Notes under the pieces: generated by a model
Databases searched by the model: none
What the model was told of the DNA's origin: nothing
The model's input: the letters and a program-made list of their open reading frames with translations, nothing else
Part shown: piece by piece, positions 12,479 through 25,700 of the stretch
Layout: each line of letters opens with the position of its first letter
Position numbering within the stretch: the stretch's first letter is position 1
Made by a program: the position numbers and the translations under genes
Assembly: GCF_040807025.1 (NCBI RefSeq)
Contig: NC_090942.1
Coordinates: 82,932,273-82,996,272 of the forward strand
Direction of reading: 5' to 3'
Length of the DNA: 64,000 nt
Source: Struthio camelus
Taxonomy: Eukaryota > Chordata > Aves > Struthioniformes > Struthionidae

Positions 12479-13268
12479 TTTGCTTTTAAAACAGGCAGTA
12501 GCTTAAAATCAAGTGAATTGTTGGGCAATGTCAGGGCCTCCCAATGGATGTATGCAAATTAAAATATACTTTTTTACAGATAACGCGGTCAACAGTCTCC
12601 AGATGAGCCCTTACCCTTTTGCCTCTAGTAGGAGACTTTGTTTCCGATTTTGATTCTGCACTCTTTTCTATTTGTTTAAAGTCTCCCTGCAGCACCTTAA
12701 GAAAGTGGGCCTTAGCAAATATTGCCCATTTAGGAGCATGGCCCAATTTGCACACCAGACAAACCCACTGCTATTATTTTGCAAGAAATTTCTATAACGT
12801 AGCAAACAGGCCACTGGTTCTTAATCCATCCTGCCAAGGCAGATAGTCATATTAACTGATACATAGTTCAGTATGACATAAAACTATTACTACATTTCAC
12901 GTATCCGTTTGGACAAAGTGTCTCTATTGCTTTTTGTAAGGGAAAAAAACCCACAAAGTTGAATAAAGAAGTTTAAGTGAATAATTTTGTTTCTGATTTT
13001 ATTTTGTAACAGAAAACACAGTCTTTTAGTGGCTGCTGACTGGTTGGGATTCCTAGGAGAGAAAGTACTTGAGAATGAAATGGGAGAAGCCCATTTCAGT
13101 CTGTAATTGCTTTTCTTGAGATGTATATGTTCTTTGGCAAAAAGTGTTATTTTATATTCAGATCATTTCAGTAATCTTTGTTTATATCTGCCTTCACATA
13201 GGAAAGCATCACTAGGCATATCACCTGAAGGACTTTTCAAGTTCTGTGTTTTCCTAATCCTTCTCGTC

Positions 13269-13492
13269 ATGGCTAGCTATTCCTGGACATCTGCTGGAAC
13301 AAATTTCAGGGAAGATCGCAAAATCAGTATTTGTATATGTGAAGTCTATACTCTTTTAAACTCCTGGAATGAGTGACAGTTGTGCCAGACAACAACCAGA
13401 ATTCACTATTACAACCGCATCTACAACTGTAATTGAAGCAGATTTTCAGATCAAGGCAGGCCCAAATCCATTTCCACACACTAAGAACTACA
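13269..13492 (+). repeat. Unidentified ~220-bp direct repeat, copy 2
   Basis: The partner of 12258-12478, about 1.0 kb downstream and in the same orientation. The shared order is 'agctattcctgga', 'atcagtatttgtatatgtgaag', 'aactcctggaatgag' and 'caggcccaaatccatttcca'. Substitutions are frequent, so the duplication is old. No clear similarity extends upstream of the block. Confidence 0.7.
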
Positions 13493-16400
13493 ATAAAAGT
13501 AAGCAAAGAAACAAAAGCTGAAAATACTGTTCCTGCATAGCTGCCATCACGTGGAGAAGTCACATGAAACAGGAACATGAAGTCACAGAACATGAAGCGC
13601 ATCTGAATCTGAACTGGGGGAGCTCAAACCCACACCTCTGAGAGACGGTTTACATACTAAAACAGCTTAACATTCCATGACATCCTCTCTGCCCAGTAAG
13701 AGCGAATTCAAAGGGATCGTTACAGGAATCTAGATATGATCTCTGTCTATATTACGAAGGCTGTATTCATTATGTAAGATGATAACAAAAAGCTCCGTGA
13801 ACTCCATAAATCTGACATTCTTTCCTCTTTCACTCCAGCATCTGCTATGGCTCAATAAGTTGCTAGTGCCTACAAATCCAGTTAAGAGCATAGGACCTGT
13901 GGTCTTAAACATGAGTTGAGGTCCAGAAGAGTCTGCATTTCTCTAAACATGCTGCAGAGGGACCTCTGAAAATTCATGGCCTTGGATGCTGGGACTCTGC
14001 TAACTACTGGCAACAAATACTAAATAAGGGGCAGCGAAAGAGATTTACAGCAGACATTTGCCATTGGGTGTTCACAGCAAACCCTGGGGGAAATGAAGGA
14101 AACATCCAGTACTTGGCACACTCTGGAGATGAGTGTTTTGGTTACTGTGTGTATAAACGTGTGTCAGTTATGTTTCCAGTTCTGTTATTTTCCATTTTTA
14201 AAAGGGGGTTTTCTGGTCTTAGACACAGGGTTAGTGTTTGCTGGGAGGAAGGCGTATCTGCTAAACACACCTAAAGAAGTTATTTGGTTTTGCCAGGAGT
14301 GGGGGCTCAAGCAGATGCCTTTAGTTAGTTTTAAGAGAGAGCCTTGGACCCGCTGGAGCTTCTGACATGTCAGCATCTTACCTAATAGTTACTAAAACTA
14401 CCAGGTTCTGTCCTACTGTCTGCATTGCTTTTTACATTTCCAATCGTCTGCTTTGTCTACAGTTAGAAGCTAAATTCAGAATAATGTCTGCTGTGGAGTG
14501 GTGAGGTCGGGATGTGGAGCAACACAGGACTCTGGCTGGATGGGATGTTTACAAGGAGGATGCACATACGGGAGAAGAAAGCTTGAGTGGGAAGCTAGGA
14601 TCTGAACTGCCTCCCAGTCAGCTGAGGTAGCGGGGAACTTCTATAGTACAGGGAACCGCAGGAAGCAGGAGCACATCAGAGCATAGGAGGGATGGCCGCG
14701 ATCGTGAGTAGGGTGGATGGGATGGCAAAGCAATACAAAGGAGCTTAAGGGAAGTGGGGCTCTTGGCACTGGCTTTTGTCAAAGGAGTGCTTCCTTGGGA
14801 GAAAAGAGACATGCTGGACACTCGGATGGTGCAATCCAGTGTTTGGAGCGCTGAGAAACAATGCAGCCCCAATGCACGTGGGACAGGGGGAGTTTCTTGC
14901 TCTGCGTTGCTCTCTGTCCTCCTTCTCACTATTGCTGACTCCTGGCTTTCATTCTGCTTAGAGAGGATCCCTGTTGCTGTGGGCTCTACTGGCCAAAAAT
15001 GTTGATTCACAGTAGCTCATCTTTCTAGGGCAGAAGAGTTAGTATTCCCAGAAGGGGACAGGATCAGTCCTGATCACACTGTGCAGTGTTTCAGATGTGC
15101 ACCATACCTACCCTTCATTCACCTTCCTCCAGAAGAAGTACTGTAATAGCACTGCAGGAATTTCAGTGGGTCAAAACAGAAGTTAGGATCCCATTTCCCA
15201 CTGAATTAGGTAGGCAAGGAGGGCTTGGCCCACGAAAGGATATAGATATTGTGATACTGAGAGCTGCAGGATCTAATTTTTGGGCACCTCTTCACACCTC
15301 TTACAATCCATGAAATCAAGTTAGGCTCTCAGATTCCCTGTGCAATAGGCAGGGAAAGCAAGGGCATATAATTCACAAAAGCAAACAGAAATCTGCCTCT
15401 GAAGACAGCTGGAGATGCCAAGGAGAAGTGTGAAGCTTAAGCCCTTCTTAGATTCTAAGGTGTCCCTTTCTAGAAGACAGAGAAGTGCCATTTTCCAGTC
15501 AGGATTCCCTGTTTATGTAATGGCCCAGCATTTAGAGCTCTAACCCAAAAGATATATGACCCAGAGTTGATTTCCTCACTCTCTTCCCCTTGGGAATTTG
15601 AAGCATCCATTTCCTCTCAGTTGACTGTAAACAGCAGCGATGTGGAACAGGAATATCAGTTACAGAAGCCATTTCACTACGACAAAATTATTCATCCACA
15701 CGAATGAGAGCATTAACTAAGTCAGAAAGCATTAGCAAAGAAGAGCATGATTTTGTCATTGGCTGAGTCAGGCTTTCATTGTGCCACTTCTGGGGGAAGT
15801 GTCCTGCAAGGGAGATCCCGCACTGGTCTTGCAGTGTGGGCTGCTCTCCAGTGTTTCAGTCCAGCTCCTCCTTGTTTTTTCCACTAAACTGTTCAGAGCA
15901 TGTCTCGGAGGATATACATCTGCAAGCCCCACGAAATGATTAGGAAAAAAGACTCAGGGAAGAGGAGGCACTGGATATCAATTCAAGGAAACAGAAAATA
16001 TAATATAATATAATGTAATGTAATGTAAAATAATATAATATTTCCTTCCTCAGTCACCTGTCTGACAAAATCCTTTGCTCACCTTGCATTCTGTATGAGC
16101 AAAATCTAAACTGTAATAAAAGGAATTCTTGCATCGAATCTTGTATGCCTTAAAGCAAATCCAAGCATCTGTGCAACAAGTAATATAATGGGGGGAACAG
16201 TCTGTCCAAGCAACCTACACTATCTATTTCATCATGGAATGAAAACTCCAATTCGCCCCTTCTTTTATGATTGCAATAATCAGTCCTCTCCTTTTCTTCT
16301 TTCCTTGTATTTTTTTGTCTTTTCTCTGCTGATCTCTGTTCCACTCTCCCAAGCGGGTGAATTCTCTCTACAGATTGTCGCTGCCGTTGTGGTCAAGTTG

Positions 16401-17130
16401 ACAGATGGGGATAGAGCTTCCCTTATATGGAACTGATGTGTTGTCCCTTTTGGTACACAACAGGGCACAGCAAGCCCAGAAAGCTTTGATGCAGCCAGGA
16501 TCCTCAGGGTATTTACCTGTGTGCCGAGGAGGGCAGGATGCCTGTCAAGGACAGTCGTCGATTCAGACTTTTAATAGAACTTACAGAGTTTCTCTACCCA
16601 AATCCCACTCAGTTGCTTCTGAATTTAGGTATCTAATTTAGATTTATTTAGCAGTCTCGGAGACATAATTTTGGGATCTCTGAGGTCCACTGCTCCAGAG
16701 GCAGAGCCTCTGGCACTCTCCAAATATCTAGTGCTTTTCTTGGAAATCCCGGCTGCCCACTGGAGGGAGGACGTTAAATAAAAAGCAGAAGGGCTCACGC
16801 ATGCAAAATTAACAAGTGACCTTAAAGACAGAAAGCCAAGAGATTCAGGTAAAGAAGGCCCACTTAGGAAAAGAAAAGAAAGCAAAACAAAACAAAACCC
16901 CCCCAAAAACAAAAGGACAGTCCTCTCTGTTTCTTAAGCCAGTCCAGGGACCTGATGCGGGCTGAGACCACCGGGATCAGGTATACCCGCTCTGCCCATG
17001 CTTTCAAGGCAAAACGAACTAGCATTAAGCGCACTTTCCACCCCGAACCCAGCAGAGGAGCACTTACCATTGCCCCGGTTAAAATAAAACAAAAATCTTC
17101 CGCTCAGATTGAATACATATATTTGTATGC
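13493..17130. other. Non-coding stretch upstream of the CpG island
   Basis: No gene is recognised. A (TAATA/TAATG)n repeat sits at 15998-16041. Blocks such as 16560-16690 look like remnants of ancient amniote interspersed repeats, but I cannot name them. The open frames overlapping 14618-15010 carry no domain. Confidence 0.5.
15998..16041. repeat. AT-rich (TAATA/TAATG)n microsatellite
   Basis: Tandem 'taata' units followed by 'taatg' units and again 'taata'. A simple repeat. Confidence 0.85.
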
Positions 17131-17132
17131 GT

Positions 17133-17169
<37 letters not shown>
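17131..17169. repeat. (TG)n/(TA)n dinucleotide repeat beside the CpG island
   Basis: 'gtgtatgtgtg' passes into roughly 13 uninterrupted TA units ending at 17168. The tract directly abuts the left border of the CpG island at about 17,170. Its length is likely to vary between individuals. Confidence 0.9.
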
Positions 17170-17173
<4 letters not shown>

Positions 17174-18005
17174 TGGAGGCACGACGGGCTGCGACGGGCC
17201 AGGAGCCGGGGCGAGCGCCGTACCGCTGCGTCCCCCCGTGCCCCGGGGGCCGCTGCCCCGCGGCGGGCCGGCGGGCGGGCGGCGAGCCCGACTCCGGCTG
17301 CTGCCGCCGCTGCCGCTGCCGGCGGCGGCAGCCGGGCTGCGCCCCGCACACCAATCACCGGGGCCCGCCTGCCTTCCTGTAGGTGTGCCCGGCGCACCTG
17401 GGGAGCCTCGGCACTCATGACATACCTTCAGCCCCGCGCAAGGCAGGCAAACTTCAGGCGGGGGCCGCGGCTGGAGCGGCGCCGGGGGGGCAGCGTTGGC
17501 CCCGGCCCGAGGATGTGAGCCCGGCGCAGGTAGGGGCGCCCCGGGCGGCTCCGCGGCGGCGCCCGGCCCGGCCCGGCCCGGCCCGGCGTTACCGTGTTCC
17601 CGGGAGAGGCGGGTGCGGCGCGGGCCTGGCGCAGGATCCCCGCGGGGCCCGCGCACACGGGTGCGGCTGGGGGGGGGGGGCTGTTGCCCGCGGGACCGGC
17701 GCGGCGCGGAGGGGCAGGGCGACCCACCATTTTGGGATCCGCCGGGGAGGAGGAGGAGGGATCTCTCCAGGGAAAGGAGCTTTCGCTCCTCCCGAGGTGG
17801 GACGCCGGGGCCTGGTGCGCTGCTCCGTGGGGAGCTCGCCCCGCCGCGGCGCGGCCCGTGGCGGGTGGGTGCGGTGCGAGGGGAGGGCTGCCGTAAGGGG
17901 GATGCGACCCCCGGAGAGCGGGGAACGGCTCCTTGCAGGCAACACCGCCTGAGACGCCCGCGTGAGCCCCTGGCAGGTCCGTGCCTCCGGAGGGGGTGAC
18001 CAAGG
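17170..18005 (+). promoter_or_regulatory. CpG island; candidate promoter and non-coding first exon of ARHGEF5
   Basis: The base composition changes abruptly at 17,170 to very GC-rich sequence full of CpG, and it fades after 18,000. It contains 'cccggcccggcccgg' runs, GC-box-like G-tracts and a G-run near 17,668-17,680. The next + strand coding exon (37,933) begins with a splice acceptor and so needs an upstream exon. This island is the nearest candidate promoter. A possible + strand donor is cag|gtaggg at 17,529/17,530. A good donor also exists on the minus strand (tgaag|gtatgt, boundary 17,426/17,425), so divergent transcription is possible. Several long open frames overlap here in all frames, which is expected by chance in GC-rich DNA and is not evidence of coding. 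Assignment to ARHGEF5 is inference from position. Confidence 0.6.
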
Positions 18006-19267
18006 GGGGCCTTTGCCTCCGCTCCCAGTGCGGGCCACCTGAGGGGCAAGTCCTCCGAGGACCTTAAACACTTGCAGTGGCCTTTACGGGGTGCTGAGGT
18101 TCAGTGCCCCATAAGGAGATCACTTTCTTTCCCCCTCCTCCCGGTAGCAGGTAGGGCCTGGAGCATAGGCCTGGTCCTGGGTTCAGCTGCCAGCGATCTG
18201 AGAGTCTTCCCGCATAAACAGTGCCTCCCACACAGGGTTGAGAGCCCGCAGCGCTTGCTGGGCTTTCAGTTCCAGGCAGGCTGCTGAGGGCAGAGGCCAG
18301 GCAGTCTCAGGGCTGTATCTGAACTCTGGACACCTTGTTGTTTTCCTCCTTGCTTTACTTGCTGGCGTCTTGTGACTTTTATGGCCTGACAGGGGAAGGC
18401 AGAGGAATGAAAAGCATGATACCTGCCTGCTGCACGTTTCCTGTCTTTTTCCTATAGCTGCTTAGGAGTCCCTGGCTGCTATAATGGCTCTGGCGGTCAC
18501 CTCCGTGCGCCCAACAACCTGCTAGGGGCTTTTGGGCTCCCACTGCTCTGGCCTGACTTGTGCTGTCCCTGGCACCAATGTTATCCTTGTGCTTGATGCT
18601 TCATTTGTTCCCAGAAGCTGGATAAGATCTGGATCAAATCTGGTAGGGAATGCAGGGAAGGAGACCTGAACTCATCTGTGTGGAAAGAGTTGTTGGTGGC
18701 TCTGCCAAGGATTTGCTGGATGTGGATGCTGTTGCTTTCTCCTTGATCAGTGTGCCCCTTCCTCTCCGACCAAGCCACGTCTGTATCATGTTATGGAAGC
18801 TTTGTAACCTGATTCTGATGGTCTGGAGTTTCTTTCTAAGTGGTTTGTTGGAGATGGCTTGGATAAGGGCAGAATCCTTTTCAAGGGTTGCATGGGAGGT
18901 GGCTCAGGTTGGAGGAATAATGTACGGGTGGCCCAGATTTCAGAACTGGAACTGAATTGGTTGAGGAGGAGGCATCTGTAAATCAGTCTTGAAGTTGTAT
19001 CAAAACCGAATTATTGTTCGTTCTTAATTTTGTTATTAATGTTTGGAACAGCATAGCTGGCTTGCGTGTAGAACATCATTTTACCAACTCCTGACAGAGG
19101 CTTGTATTTGTAGTGCCGTTTGTACGGGAGCTAGGTGAGTTTGATAGATCTGTGAGTGGGGTTATATGATGTAACTGCCAGTGACAGCAGGAGCCTAGAC
19201 ATGACCTTGGTGCTCCTGCTGCAGCCCCCTGCTCTTGCTCTCTGAAATAGTGAAACTTGTGTGTTCC

Positions 19268-19400
19268 CTCTGGGAAGCTCTTCTACAGCCTGACAGACTT
19301 CACTGGTAGGAATCTGTTCCTTGGGCCTTTCTCAATTTCATCCTGTTAAATGTAGGTGGATGTTCTTGCTCTTGTCCTCTTGAGTCTTCTTCTTAGGCGT
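19268..19400 (-). mobile_element. Possible ancient CR1-like tail
   Basis: 'ctgggaagctcttctacagcc' to 'ttgctcttgtcctcttgag' follows the order of the reverse-complemented CR1 3' part (loss-of-frame 'cc.ttgcctcttgtcct' block). It is very diverged, so I hold this call loosely. Confidence 0.35.
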
Positions 19401-20071
19401 CACATGTTTCAAGTGCTCGTGTATTGTTTTCTAGAGGTAAAAAACAACTCTTTTACTGTACTCCAGAATTTGTTTTAAAATGGTCTGTTTTATTTAGTTA
19501 GTTTGTATTCATTTAAATTGTGTTCATTGTCCATCGCTGTTCTGAGGAAAACTTAGGAAACAGCTGGGAAATGATTTCAAATTCATAACTAGAATCAAAT
19601 ATTCACAGGAAAAAAAAAAAAAAAGATTCCAAGAATTATGCTTTTTGCCATCTGATATTTTCCCAGTTCCATTTTTGCTACTTAGTTACTGTTTAGCTAT
19701 ATTATACATAGTTTATTTTAATAGTCATGCTGATAAATCATTTTGTAATTCCTTTCAACTTTCCAGCTCCTCTCTGAACTCTTGTATCTTTGAATGAAGT
19801 ACTTAACAAGTGAATTCAATGTAAGTTTAGCTGTGCTCTGTTGTTTCTGTACTCGGGCCATACAGAGAGAAATTATGTTCTCACCTGTTTTGTGAGGTGA
19901 TCGTGCGGTTTTTATGTTCAAGTTTTAGCTGTTTGGGGACAGACAGCTTATTCTGACCCCCTGCAGGTATTTACATTCACAGCTGGTTATCTCTGCATCG
20001 AATCCAAAAACTTATTAGAAAAGTACGTGGTCTTGATTTCATGATATCAAGCAGTAGACTGCACTGGTTCT

Positions 20072-20172
20072 CCAGGTAAATTATTCCAATAGCTGATCAC
20101 CCTCACTAATGTCTTATCTGAATCTGTCCAGCCTTGTTTTTAACCACAAAGTCTTGTTGCAAATTTTCATGC
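20072..20172 (-). mobile_element. Ancient CR1-like fragment
   Basis: 'ttattccaatagctgatcac' followed by 'cctcactaatgtcttatctg' resembles the reverse-complemented CR1 block 'ccattccagtgcctgatcaccct', whose younger versions are in this window at 46,400-46,440. Too diverged for a subfamily. Confidence 0.45.
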
Positions 20173-21763
20173 CAGATTAAAGAGCCTGTTGCTGCCAGGA
20201 TGACATATTCCAGTAAAAAGGTGGCCTATTGTACTGCAAACTTACAGTGGTTATCCGTGCTAACCTCTTAGTTCTGGTAACAGGCAATCGTGGAACTATG
20301 GTTATGAGATGACTGGCGTAATTTAGAGCAGCAGCTAAGTGCTTCTCACGGAGAAGACCGTGCTCAGACAGGGTTTTTAGAGAAATGTGAATGAATAACT
20401 CCTCTTGCTTGGAGCACAGCTTCACTTTATGTTTAATCTAGTGCTGCTATAAGCTACTGCTGAAAGGAACGATTCAGTCTTCTCTCATTTAGCCCTGACT
20501 GCAGGCTCCTACCACTTCCCTTGTGTTAGATCTAGTGATCGAGCAGCCCTGGATCAATTCAGTCACAGATCCAACTGACAATCAACCCCCTTCCCTAAAC
20601 AAAAGTATTACTCTGCTTTTGGATCAGGAAGCTGGACCAACCTGCCCTATGGCCAGATGGTGCTAGGCCTGATGCAGAAGGGTGGCATGCAGCTGGGGAT
20701 GAGAAACATGGAGCGGGACTACCTCTTTCAGTAGCGCCCCGTGCTTATGCTGGATTAGATGCAACAAGGAATCATGCACTTCTGGGTTCAGATAAACAGG
20801 CTGTAGTTGCACAAATCCTCTCAGCTGGCGCTGCTGTTGAAAGAAGCAGTCTTGCCTACCCCTTGTCATCCATATCGGTCCCCCAGTCTGGTTCACATTA
20901 GACAGTACACATGCTTATATTGCCAGAAGAGAAAGGGCACAATGGGGGTCGTGAATGAGGAGGGCAGAGGATGGGACTCCTTTTGGCAGCTGTATCTGCT
21001 TATGACAAGCTAGAGTTTGGCAGACTAAGGCTTGAGTTACAGGAATTGTCAAAAACCTGCCTTAGCTTAAATCTTAATGAAAGCTAACTTATTTTTACCT
21101 CCACTTTGCAGCAAATGTATGAGAACAGCTGCCCTGATTTGCTCATTAGCTCAGGTTAGCTCAATTGCTTGTCTTGGGAGAACTGGATTTAGTCAAGACT
21201 GGATTTAGGTCTATGGGCAAGAAGTGTGTGTTGGAGTTACTCTGTGTGTGTCACATAAAAAGAAAGTCTGTATCTTGGCTGTGATGTATCTGATGCCTAT
21301 GAAAGGTTCATCAGTGCAGGAAAGTTGCTAGTTAATACATTTTTGCATTCTAGATGTGAAGATCGGAATGGTTTTCAGTGTCTGAGCTAGATGGGTACCC
21401 TTCTGGGATAACTTTGTTAATCTTGTCTCTTCCATTTACAGATGATTCCAAGTTTCTTGGAAGAAACTTAGAAGAAACTTTTCCAACTTTTCTAGTGGAA
21501 TTAGTTTGCTAGGACAAAACTCATTCCCTATCTATTGTTTTAAATATTGTTTTATCAAATACAACCCTGAGTATTGCAGGGGATGTAGAGCTGATCCCTA
21601 TGGTAAAGAGTGATTTCAAGCTCGTGGTTGGGACTGGATTACAGCTAAATAAAGTCAAAGGAGAAATCCTTATGACTCTAGTGCCAGGTCAGTGCAAAGT
21701 CGGGGGAAGAATATTGGTTTTGATAGCAGGAAAAATTTGAAACAGGGGAAGGTGATTACCCCA

Positions 21764-21821
21764 ACGTGTGTGTATGTGTATATATATATATATGTATATA
21801 AATAGACATATATGTGTGTAA
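21764..21821. repeat. (TG)n/(TA)n microsatellite
   Basis: 'gtgtgtgtatgtgta' followed by about nine TA units, then interrupted 'tatgtata' and 'tatatgtgtg' segments. Confidence 0.85.
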
Positions 21822-22667
21822 ATTATGTGTATTTAAAATAGAGGATGTTTTGATGCTAAAAGAGGTTGAGGAGGTGCGCACTAATTGGTTGGTATATGAG
21901 AAGTGAACGGAAGTGGGAGGAAACATGTGAAGCTGCTGCTCAGAGAATACTGTATTAAAGCAGAGTTAGCCATAAATTAGCTTCCTGAAAGTGTATTCTA
22001 TCTGCAGTAATTCACATAGAAGTATGTGGTGGCCATGAAAACATTCAGACATCAAGCTACCTCTCTGTAGCCTCGGGGCCAACACTTAAGTGCCCACAAA
22101 GTCTCAGTGCATGAGGTCCATTGCCCCCAGACTTGTTGGTGCCTAGAGAGCCTTCAGCACTTAAGTTTCTGCAATTGATGGTACACAAAACTTCCAATTG
22201 GGAAGTTGGGAGCCTTGCATCATGCTGAGGTGCCTGCTGAGGTGCCTGTGGGATCCATAAACTTGATGGTTCCCTGTATGTACCACCTGTAGGCAGAGCA
22301 CAGTCATATGCTGATAAGCAGATTAAACCTTGCACAGAACGTGACCAGAGAGAGACAAGTATCTCTGGCGAGGAGAGGTGGGAACTTCTGCCACTTCATC
22401 AGTAGCCAAGTAATTTGAGAATCTTGGTACCCTGTGGATATCTAATTATATGGTGGAATGAATCCAACTGTAAAGACTAAAGTTCCCAAATATTCCAGGC
22501 TGGAGGGGAGGGGGTTAGGATCAAGGTATTCTTCAGGCATTAGAGAGATTTGGGTTCCTTCCCCATTTTACACAAAATGGGGAGTTGGAAGCATCTTCTC
22601 ATATTCCAGGTGACTATCCTATCAGTGGAAAAATTGGTACAGGGGATTGAAGAGCACCTTCTTCACA

Positions 22668-22739
22668 AATGTTCCCTGCTCCCCCCTCCCTCCCCCCCCC
22701 CAAAAAAAAAAAAAAGAAAGAGAGAGGGAGGAAAAAAAA
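22668..22739. repeat. Homopyrimidine tract joined to homopurine tract
   Basis: A C-rich pyrimidine run (22,677-22,701) switches directly to an A-run and then to a GA-rich purine run up to about 22,738. Such sequence can be polymorphic and hard to sequence. No gene is attached. Confidence 0.85.
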
Positions 22740-25700
22740 TTCTCAGAATACTTGTGAGTATATAGGAGGGAGGAAGTGACCACTGGTGTTGTATCATTAC
22801 AGAAGAACATTTTTAAGAGATGTGAAATTCAAAACAGGAAGTGACTGCCTCAAGGAGCAGAAGATCCTGGTTCGTGTCAGAGTATGATTCTTCTAGACTG
22901 CAGAAGTCCTGAGATGATCTGAACTTTTATCAGCTGACTTGCGGTGCGAGGTCTAAGTCTGGGTTACAAGCAGACCTGTAACGTGTTGGATGTGGTAATT
23001 TTTCACAGCTGCCACAAGGTGGCTGCACTGGCTACCCTTGCACATTCACTTAGTAATAGAAACAAATTACCCAAATCACTGCTAACCTAAACTATGCAAC
23101 GCTAATGGGAGGAGGGGTGTCAAGAAGAAGATGCTTTGCCCTTGATATTGAAATTCTAGAAACGTTTGAGGCAGCTACAAGAAATAAGTATATGTAAACT
23201 TGATAGCACATAGTCACAAAGAATTACAGGTGAAACAAACAAAAGTGCCTGGAAATAATCTTTGAATAGCACAATTCTTAACTGGACCTCAAGTCGTTAT
23301 TCCAGATTCCTGTCCTGTGAGGAGGTGCTGTTGGTAACTTTGTGCTAACTGCTGGTTTACACCGGTAAGAATATAACTTTGCTGATATACTTCATTTCCT
23401 AGGAGAAGGAAGGATGCCTCAACCATACTGGTGCCTAGCAAAGCTCTGATGCTATAACTCTGTATTTAGGTGGTCTGATCTGTAAGCAGAATCCTTCTAG
23501 TATAGGTCAAGCCTGAGCTTCTGTCTATACACAACAATTTTATTCTACTAGAATAGTTATTCCATAGTACAGGTATCTCGGGTATCTAGATCCCTAAAAT
23601 ATAATTTAGCTGCAAGGTCTGAGTTGATCTCCTTTCTAAAGTACTCTGAGATCACTATTGGTTTTTACAGGTGAGGACCATCTATTTACATAGCAGCAAA
23701 ACTGAGAAGGTATGGTGTGTATGTGCTTCTTTTCTGTTGGCTTTATAAAAGAACAGATGCTCTACCTATATGCGAGCCCTGCAGGACAGGTCCCCCTGCA
23801 GGGGACTACTAGTATTGTAGTAAAATATAGTTCATGGATATGAGTTTATATGTTTTAGAAACGTGCGTTTTTCCCTCCTTTCCTCTTCTCCCCAGGAAAA
23901 GTGTTTTCTCCTGGAAAGCCATGTTTCAGCTGTAGGCCAGAAGAGGCAATGGGAGGAAGGTGAATTACGTTGGGAAGGAGGAGTCACCTTCAGGATGGGA
24001 GGTGGAAACAGTGATTAGAAAGCTGCAGTACAAAGCACAACCCTGTTAAGACTGTACAGTGAGGAAACAACTGGAGGGACAGTGGAAGGATGGCTCTGGG
24101 TAGACAGGTCAAGAGAAGTGGGAGTACCCCTGTGTTTATAACAGATTGTGGGTCATGGCATGCTTTCCTAAAGGAACAAGTGATTCAGAGAGAGGGACTC
24201 AGCCCTCAAGTTACTCAGCAACTTCTTAACGCCATCTAATGTTGTGCGTGTTGAATGATAGGAAGTATATTACTGGGCAGTCACTCTTCATCATCCTTGG
24301 GCACCACTGGGAAGAGGGGATGTTTTCTCAGTATATGTGAGAAGGATTGAAAAGGAAGCTATAACGTGTTCCTGTAGGCATAAAGTCAACAGCACATTCC
24401 ACTGACTTGCCGTGGGGTTTTTCCAGGGTGCCTCGTTCCAACTACCTGGTATAATCTGGGAGGCTAGCCTTCCTCCGTGAGCCCTCCTGCGGTCCGCCTT
24501 TTCTTCCTGCCTCTGCACAATGAGTAAAATGAGCTGTGCTGCCCGCTTTTCTTTTTGCAAAGAAAGGAAGATGAGCAGTTTGGATTCATGCTGGAGCAGT
24601 GAATATGGCTGATCCTGGCAGAGCAAGGCCAAGCATGCCAGTTATGTCATTGTAGCATATGCTGTGACTAGTCACGGGGGAGAATCAGGGCCATAAAAAG
24701 CAGCCTGGGATTGTGCCTACCTGTAAAGAACAATTATGACTGCTGAGCTGCCCAGCGGATATTCTCAAACATATCAGAGCTGTTTTTCCTTAGTTCTATA
24801 CACAATGGCATTTCTAGCTTTTCAGCTGCTGAATATGTAATAACAGTGATATCAAAGGCACGAAAATAGGCATTGGAGTGAATCTGGTTTTCCCTTTTTC
24901 CATGCTATCTCAGTGATAGTCATAGCAAAATGGTAAACAAACAAACAACAAAAATATGGAGAAGACCCAAAAGAGAGTGTGAGGTCTGGTGGATCACATG
25001 CGCAATGAAAACTGACATTAACAGAAACCTCAAGTTCAGCAAGGCAATATGAAAGCAAACCCTGTCCTGAAATGTACTGTTTTTTACTAGCATGTTTCCT
25101 TTGATAATTTAAAAGGCCAAACTCTAAAGTTTGTTTATAACAGTAGAAAAGACTGAACAAAACATGTTTTAAAATTAAAAAAAAAAAAAGTGTGTACTAA
25201 CAGATGCAGGGGCTAAACACAGTGTTGTGGTAAGCAAGTGCAAAAGCACTGACTTGTGTTTTGTGGGTTTTTTCCTTACTGTTCCACTTAATACTGAAAA
25301 CAGAGCTGCATTTCTCTGGTTTGTAAGCACAGTGGTATGGTGAAGCAAAAATTGCCAACATGTATTGCTACTTCAGTAATATTTCGTCTTGAAATAATTG
25401 TCTGGGACCTGGTGGAGTTGTGATTTTGTGCTGAAGTTAAGCAGTAATCCTGAGCAAAGAGCTAAAGAATAGGTTCATGAAATTAAGTTTACATTTGAAT
25501 CCATTCAAAAGAAGTTAGATGCGTAGCATGACTGAAAAGTTGCAGTGTTGACAACACTTTTTTTTTTTTTTTTGTCTTTTATCACCAGTAATGCATGTGG
25601 GATTCTTAAAGCCACAGCTTCAGAATTAATGCATTACATGAGAAAAGTAGGGTGTGGGTTGTTTTTGTTGTTTTGTTCTTTTTCAAAGAAATCTAGCTGT

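Noticed and set aside
15190-15360. Possible ancient amniote repeat
   Set aside because: Phrases such as 'ttaggctctcagattccc' look familiar from reptile repeats, but I could not align a whole element or name a family.
16934-18071. Long overlapping open frames on both strands in the CpG island (up to 371 codons)
   Set aside because: All frames are open at once, rich in Pro, Arg, Gly and Ala, and have no domain. This is the expected effect of high GC content with few stop codons.
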